Source of the DNA: Halobacteriales archaeon QH_7_66_36
Lineage (GTDB): Archaea > Halobacteriota > Halobacteria > Halobacteriales > Haloarculaceae
Assembly (NCBI GenBank): GCA_003021175.1
Contig: PXQV01000011.1
Location: 1-64,000, forward strand
Direction of reading: 5' to 3'
DNA length: 64,000 bases
Both the position numbers and the translations under genes were made by a program. The notes under the pieces are model-generated. The model was not told where the DNA came from, did not search any database, and saw only the letters and a list, made by a program, of their open reading frames with translations. Positions within the stretch are counted from its first letter, which is position 1; each line of letters starts with the position of its first letter. Shown here piece after piece: positions 60,155-64,000 of this stretch.

Positions 60155-60916
60155 TCACTCCGCGAACTCGACGGTCGTGTTCTCGTGACGGCAGGTCTCC
60201 AGCGCGTGTTTCGCGTCCATGCCGGCGGCCTGTGCGGTGCGGGCCTGCCCGACGCCGACCTTCAGCTCCACCTCGACGTCCTCGCGGACGTGGTCGATGG
60301 CGTCGCGGTAATCCGCGTCGTTCATTCCCGGGCAGACGGCGATGACGTTGTCCCCGCCGACGAAGAAGGACAGCGCGTCGTGCGCCTCTCGCATGTACTG
60401 CATCAGGCTGGCGTACCCCTGTTCGATGCGGATGAACGAGTCGAACTCGTTGAGTTGGTCCGTGTACTTCCCCGTGGCGTCGTTCACGTCGAAGTGTGCG
60501 ATCTGCACGTCGTCGGCCCGACGCTCGTCGGGGGCGAGCGGGTCGCCGCGGAGGATCTCGGTCCGGGCGGCGTCCTGTGCGGAGCCGGCCTCCTGTAGTT
60601 GGGTCGAGGCAGTGCCGAGCGCCTCGGCGGGACTCGCGGCCGCCTCGATGCCAAGCGACACCGTCACGGGGTAGCGGTTGGCGACGGACTCCTGTATCAG
60701 CGCGTGGGCGTCGGCGTCCAGCCCGTTCGTCACCGCGATCATGTTGTCGAACCGGGAGAAGAACACGTACCCCTCGCGGTTACCGAACAGCTGTGAGAGG
60801 TCCGCGTAGAGCCGCGACTGGAGCGTCTGCAGGTCCACCTCGCGGCGGGGGTCCGGCGTCACCGTCCACGGGCCGTAGTTGTCGATCTGAACCAGCGTGA
60901 CCTGCGTGTTCGTCAC
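60155..60916 (-). CDS. gch3: GTP cyclohydrolase III (archaeal type)
   Basis: A 253-residue enzyme that opens GTP to a formylamino-pyrimidine phosphate, the first step of archaeal riboflavin/F420 precursor synthesis. The start VTNTQVTLVQIDNYGPWTVTP is diagnostic. The two related halves each carry a metal/nucleotide motif: YVFFSRFDNMIAVTNG and FFVGGDNVIAVCPG. ATVSLG-type strands flank each. The GTG at 60916 is chosen; upstream in-frame codons belong to the Yip1 gene's antisense. Confidence 0.92.
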   Translation of the reverse strand: MTNTQVTLVQIDNYGPWTVTPDPRREVDLQTLQSRLYADLSQLFGNREGYVFFSRFDNMIAVTNGLDADAHALIQESVANRYPVTVSLGIEAAASPAEALGTASTQLQEAGSAQDAARTEILRGDPLAPDERRADDVQIAHFDVNDATGKYTDQLNEFDSFIRIEQGYASLMQYMREAHDALSFFVGGDNVIAVCPGMNDADYRDAIDHVREDVEVELKVGVGQARTAQAAGMDAKHALETCRHENTTVEFAE

Positions 60917-60963
60917 ACCGGTCGTTCGCGACCGGGCGGTAACTGCGTTTCCATGTCGGCGCG

Positions 60964-61623
60964 TCACCCCGCCGGCGACGTGTCGACCAGTTCGACACCG
61001 AGGAGCGTCTCGGCGGCGAAGATACCGCCGTAGAGATAGCCGAACACGACGAGCGCGGGGACGGCGACGGCGATGCCCGCACGCGGTAGCGACGTGTCGT
61101 GGACCGTCGCCATCCCGTACACGAGTAGAATCGCCCCCCACAGCGCGAGCAGGAGTCGCCACGCGGCAACGCCCTCAGTCAGCAACGGTACGCCGGCCAG
61201 CGCGGGCGGCACGCCGACGCCGGCCAACGCCATCGGTGCGGTCGCGTAGCCGATGACCTGTACCGTCTCCGAGACGCCCGCTCGGTCCCGGACGACGGCG
61301 ATCAGGATCACCACCTCCAGCGCCGCGACGAGGTGGAGCGCCACCGGCGCGAGGACGAGGCCGACGACGAGCAGGCCGACCGCCACCGACGCGACCTCGC
61401 CGGCGAAGAACGTCGGGCGGGCGCTCGGCAGGAGCGCGAACCGGGTCGTGACGTAGACGAGCGCGACGCCGACGGCGAAGACGAGGCCGGGGGCCTGATC
61501 GCCCGGCGCGATGCCGTTCTCGAAGAAGCGCCGCGGGCGCAGTAGCAACTCGACCCACGCGCGCACCAGTCCGCGCGCCCCACGCTCGCGACCCCCCTGC
61601 GGATTCTCGGTCCACGTCGTCAC
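60964..61623 (-). CDS. Yip1-domain membrane protein
   Basis: A 219-residue membrane protein. The N-terminal RAWVELLLRPRRFFENGIAPGDQAPGL block is the haloarchaeal Yip1-type signature. About five hydrophobic helices follow (VFAVGVALVYVTTRFALL, VAVGLLVVGLVLAPVALHLV, GYATAPMALAGVGVP and others), and a short polar tail ends TSPAG. Function unknown; the eukaryotic Yip1 link is only structural. It lies 47 bp upstream of gch3. Confidence 0.8.
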   Translation of the reverse strand: MTTWTENPQGGRERGARGLVRAWVELLLRPRRFFENGIAPGDQAPGLVFAVGVALVYVTTRFALLPSARPTFFAGEVASVAVGLLVVGLVLAPVALHLVAALEVVILIAVVRDRAGVSETVQVIGYATAPMALAGVGVPPALAGVPLLTEGVAAWRLLLALWGAILLVYGMATVHDTSLPRAGIAVAVPALVVFGYLYGGIFAAETLLGVELVDTSPAG

Positions 61624-61675
61624 TGGCGTTCCGTACGCTGGTGGGGCGTTTCACGGTTCCGGAGCGGTGACGGGC

Positions 61676-62260
61676 TCAGTCGGTCCTGACGACGTGACAG
61701 TCGCGGCAGCGAGCCTCGTAGGACTCGTCCGCGCCGACCACGACCGTCGGGTCGTCGTAGTGGGCCGGCTCTCCTCCGACGAGCCGCTGATTGCGCGAGG
61801 CGGGTTCGCCACACACCGCACAGATGGCCTGATACTTGTCGACGTACTCGGCGACGGCCATCAGCGCCGGGAGCGGGTCGAACGGTTCGCCGCGGAACGT
61901 CTGGTCCGTGCCGGAGACGATGACCCGGCGACCGTCGGCGGCCAGCGACTCGCAGGCGTCGACGAGCGCGTCCGAGAAGAAGTTCGCCTCGTCGATCGCG
62001 ACGACCGACGCCCCGTTCAGCGCGTCGTGAATGTCCGGCCCGGGGTCGGACTCGTCGACGACGGTCGCCTCGATGCGCTGACCGGCGTGACTCCCGATGG
62101 TGGCCGTGCCGTAGCGGTCGTCCAGCGCCGGGGCGAAGGCGGCGACCGACTGACCGGCTATCTCGGCGCGCCGGAGTCGCCGCAGAAGCTCCTCCGTCTT
62201 CCCGGAGAACATGGAGCCGGTGACCACCTCCACCCACCCGCTGTTCGTGATGGCGTGCAC
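61676..62260 (-). CDS. tdk: Thymidine kinase
   Basis: A 194-residue type II thymidine kinase that phosphorylates thymidine for dTTP salvage. The P-loop is TGSMFSGKTEELLRR at residues 14-28. VVAIDEANFF is the magnesium aspartate. The lasso domain carries zinc Cys pairs in CAVCGEPASRNQR and CRDCHVVR, and the substrate loop is PAHYDDPTVVVGADESYEARC. Complete and of normal length. Confidence 0.94.
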   Translation of the reverse strand: MHAITNSGWVEVVTGSMFSGKTEELLRRLRRAEIAGQSVAAFAPALDDRYGTATIGSHAGQRIEATVVDESDPGPDIHDALNGASVVAIDEANFFSDALVDACESLAADGRRVIVSGTDQTFRGEPFDPLPALMAVAEYVDKYQAICAVCGEPASRNQRLVGGEPAHYDDPTVVVGADESYEARCRDCHVVRTD

Positions 62261-62318
62261 GGCGGAGGGGGGAAGTCTGCGGGAGAAAACCGTTACTCTT
62301 CGCGCGCCCGGACGGCGG

Positions 62319-62900
62319 TCAGTCGTCAGCGCCGACGTTGCTCTGGGATTCGAGTGTCGCCGGGCTCGGCTCGATGTTCGCGTACTCGACGAGGCGACGA
62401 CCGAGCGTGTCGACCCGCTCGGCGTAGTCGTCGTCGACGAGTTCTCCGTCCTCGTACTGCGAGGAGACGTTCGGGAACGCGACCTGATGCGGGAGCACCC
62501 ACGCGTTGACCGCGCGGGCGACGATGCGGAGGTGATCGAGCGCCCCGGTCGGGAAGGAGCCGCCGGCGACGGTGAGCAGGCCGACCGTCGTGTTCTCGAA
62601 CTCGTCGAAGCCGCAGTAGTCGAGCGCGTTCTTCAGCGGCGCGGAGTAGGAGCCGTGGTAGTTTGGCGAGCCGAGCAGGACGCTGTCTGCCTGCTCGACC
62701 CGAGCGAGCAGTTCGGCGCTGTCGCCGGGTTCGTCGAGGTCGCTGTTGTAGACGGGGAGGTCGAACTCCCGGAGGTCGATGCAGTCCGTCTCGACCTGTT
62801 CGTCGTGGTCGGCGACCGCAAGCGCGCGGTCGCAGGCGAGGCGCGTGTAGCTCCCCTCGCGAAGACTGCCGACGAGCGCCGCGACGCGAGTCGTGTCCAT
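62319..62900 (-). CDS. NADPH-dependent FMN reductase family protein
   Basis: A 193-residue flavodoxin-like enzyme. AALVGSLREGSYTRLACDRAL is the phosphate-binding GSLR-x-x-S loop and LLGSPNYHGSYSAPLKNALDY is the flavin-binding block of the group. It reduces FMN or a quinone, azo or metal substrate with NADPH; the specific one is not clear. It lies between mutY and tdk on the same strand, 36 bp from mutY, and may share a transcript. Confidence 0.88.
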   Translation of the reverse strand: MDTTRVAALVGSLREGSYTRLACDRALAVADHDEQVETDCIDLREFDLPVYNSDLDEPGDSAELLARVEQADSVLLGSPNYHGSYSAPLKNALDYCGFDEFENTTVGLLTVAGGSFPTGALDHLRIVARAVNAWVLPHQVAFPNVSSQYEDGELVDDDYAERVDTLGRRLVEYANIEPSPATLESQSNVGADD

Positions 62901-62936
62901 GCGTCGGCTCCGGGAGCCGCGGATAAATGTCGTGTG

Positions 62937-63842
62937 CTATTCGGCGAGTCGCGCCTCGCCGTCGTCGTACTCGACTAACCCGTCGGCGGCGAGATCATCC
63001 AGCAGGCCGGTGAGCCACTCGCGGCCGTGTTGCCCCTCCGGCGCGTAGTCGACCCTGATTCGAGGGCCGAGGTCGTCGAGCGCGAGCGGGCCGTGCCCGC
63101 GCAGTGCCTTCACGATCCGACCGCGCATCTGTCGGCGACTCCCTTCGAAGTCGGGTTGTGTGGGCACGTCCGGCGCGGTGAAATCTCCCGTTCCGTAGGC
63201 GTGACACCATTCCCGCCACGGACAGCCCGCCTCGTCACAGGTCGGCGTCTTCTCGCAGGCGACGCCGCCCAGTTCCATGATAGCGTTGTTCCACACCCGT
63301 GACTCGCCGTCGGGCATGAGTCCGTTCGCGACCGTCTCGAACGCCGCACCGTCGTCGGGCACGTCGAAGGCGCGGTAGAGCACGCGTTTCACGTTCGTGT
63401 CGACGACGGCGTCGCCGTTGTTGAATGCGAAGGAGGCGACGGCGTTGGCGGTGTACGGGCCGACGCCCATCAGCTCCTGTAGCCCCTCGGGCGTCTCGGG
63501 AAACTCGCCGTCGTGGTCGTCGCGCACCTGTTTCGCCGCCTCGTGGAGATACTTCGCGCGGTTGTTGTAGCCCAGCGAGTGGTCGGTCCAGAAGCCGACC
63601 ACGTCCGAGCGGTCTGCGGCCGCCAGCGTCTCGGCGTCGGGCCACTCGTCGAGGAAGTCGCGGTAGGCCGACTCGACGCGGCCGAGCTGGGTCTGCTGGC
63701 TCATCACCTCGCTCACGAGGATGCGGTAGGGGTCGGTCGTCTCGCGCCACGGGAACGAGCGGTGGTCCGTCTCGTACCACTCGACCAGCGCGTCGCGGAC
63801 GCCCCCTGTGTCCGCGGGTAGATACTCCGACGCGTCCGTCAT
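62937..63842 (-). CDS. mutY: A/G-specific adenine DNA glycosylase
   Basis: A 301-residue MutY. Catalytic Glu45 is in SEVMSQQTQ and Asp148 in VVDTNVKRVL. The HhH motif is LMGVGPYTANAV. The iron-sulfur cluster is bound by C196, C202, C207 and C213. The bacterial C-terminal Nudix-like domain is absent; the last 65 residues instead look like a short winged helix (VKALRGHGPLALDDL and LDDLAADGLVEYDD). It removes A opposite 8-oxoG. Confidence 0.92.
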   Translation of the reverse strand: MTDASEYLPADTGGVRDALVEWYETDHRSFPWRETTDPYRILVSEVMSQQTQLGRVESAYRDFLDEWPDAETLAAADRSDVVGFWTDHSLGYNNRAKYLHEAAKQVRDDHDGEFPETPEGLQELMGVGPYTANAVASFAFNNGDAVVDTNVKRVLYRAFDVPDDGAAFETVANGLMPDGESRVWNNAIMELGGVACEKTPTCDEAGCPWREWCHAYGTGDFTAPDVPTQPDFEGSRRQMRGRIVKALRGHGPLALDDLGPRIRVDYAPEGQHGREWLTGLLDDLAADGLVEYDDGEARLAE

Positions 63843-63935
63843 TATCCGGCGTTGGTTCGACCGGCGTTTAGTGGTGGCGCTGTGGGATGGTGCGCGAGGA
63901 ACAACGGGTATCCGTCAGCACCCCCTTGCGCGGGT

Positions 63936-64000
63936 ATGAGCCTCGAACACCTGCAGACGGACGTGGAGAACGCCGGCCGCGAGCTGGGCGATGAGGTGGC
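63936..64000 (+). CDS. Start of an unidentified gene, cut by window edge
   Basis: An ATG at 63936 opens a frame MSLEHLQTDVENAGRELGDE that is still open at the last base. The sequence is acidic and probably helical at this end. It is too short to identify. It is divergent from mutY across 93 bp. Confidence 0.5.
   Translation, partial: MSLEHLQTDVENAGRELGDEV

Overview
The window looks like chromosomal DNA of a haloarchaeon (class Halobacteria). The DNA is GC-rich and the proteins are rich in Asp and Glu. Several promoters place a TATA-like box about 25 nt before the start codon, as in leaderless haloarchaeal transcripts. Archaeal or haloarchaeal marker genes are present: glycerol-1-phosphate dehydrogenase (egsA), a geranylgeranyl reductase, a FolC-FolP fusion, a HalX response regulator, GTP cyclohydrolase III, a TRAM-domain protein and a 2-oxoacid:ferredoxin oxidoreductase. 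I cannot name the genus.

Layout, left to right. 0-3.4 kb: a glycosyltransferase cut by the edge, a methyltransferase, an MBL hydrolase and a winged-helix regulator on the minus strand, then a flavin/F420-type oxidoreductase. 3.4-6.7 kb: a TRAM protein, the GTPase YchF, and a TrkA potassium regulator between two stand-alone RAM-domain proteins. 6.6-13 kb: a secreted protein, folCP, a type II sulfide:quinone oxidoreductase divergent from cyanase, and a GT4 glycosyltransferase. 13.0-14.3 kb: an AT-richer patch with an orphan gene, a small membrane ORF and several dyads. 14.4-20.1 kb: an S9 peptidase, a degenerate Nudix-like protein, egsA, an epimerase and a HalX regulator with an extra N-terminal domain. 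20.3-26.4 kb: glutamate synthase and prolyl-tRNA synthetase. 26.7-32.6 kb: a frameshifted acetyltransferase, a DUF2061 protein, azlCD, a geranylgeranyl reductase and korAB. 32.8-39 kb: a flavin reductase, methylmalonyl-CoA epimerase and mutase, an acetyltransferase, an array of short hairpins, an AlkA-like glycosylase and an AstE-like deacylase. 39-42.6 kb: the sdhCDBA operon. 42.8-52.5 kb: a sugar nucleotidyltransferase, small zinc proteins, an Hrq1/MrfA-type helicase, an acyl-CoA ligase, an ArsA ATPase, a HAD hydrolase and a MATE transporter. 52.6-64 kb: tRNA-Thr(TGT), an acetyltransferase, pgk, the livHMGF transporter with its binding protein, gch3, a Yip1 protein, thymidine kinase, an FMN reductase, mutY and the start of a cut-off gene.

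Most of the window is housekeeping. It covers the TCA cycle (KorAB, Sdh), propionyl-CoA use (Mce, Mut), nitrogen assimilation (GltB, CynS, Liv, AzlCD), lipid synthesis (EgsA, geranylgeranyl reductase), folate and flavin/F420 precursors (FolCP, GCH III) and DNA repair (MutY, AlkA-like, Hrq1-like helicase).

The most unusual structure is at 36719-37191: about ten different short inverted repeats packed into one intergenic stretch. Most have 7-10 bp arms and a 3-nt loop, and several share the core GC-TCC-GC. Matching GTTGAGT/ACTCAAC heptamers bound the stretch. Other leads are the SQR/cyanase pair (both products of thiocyanate hydrolysis), the two-RAM trkA locus with a dyad over its divergent promoters, a 21-bp-spaced direct repeat before gltB, and the hybrid HalX regulator.
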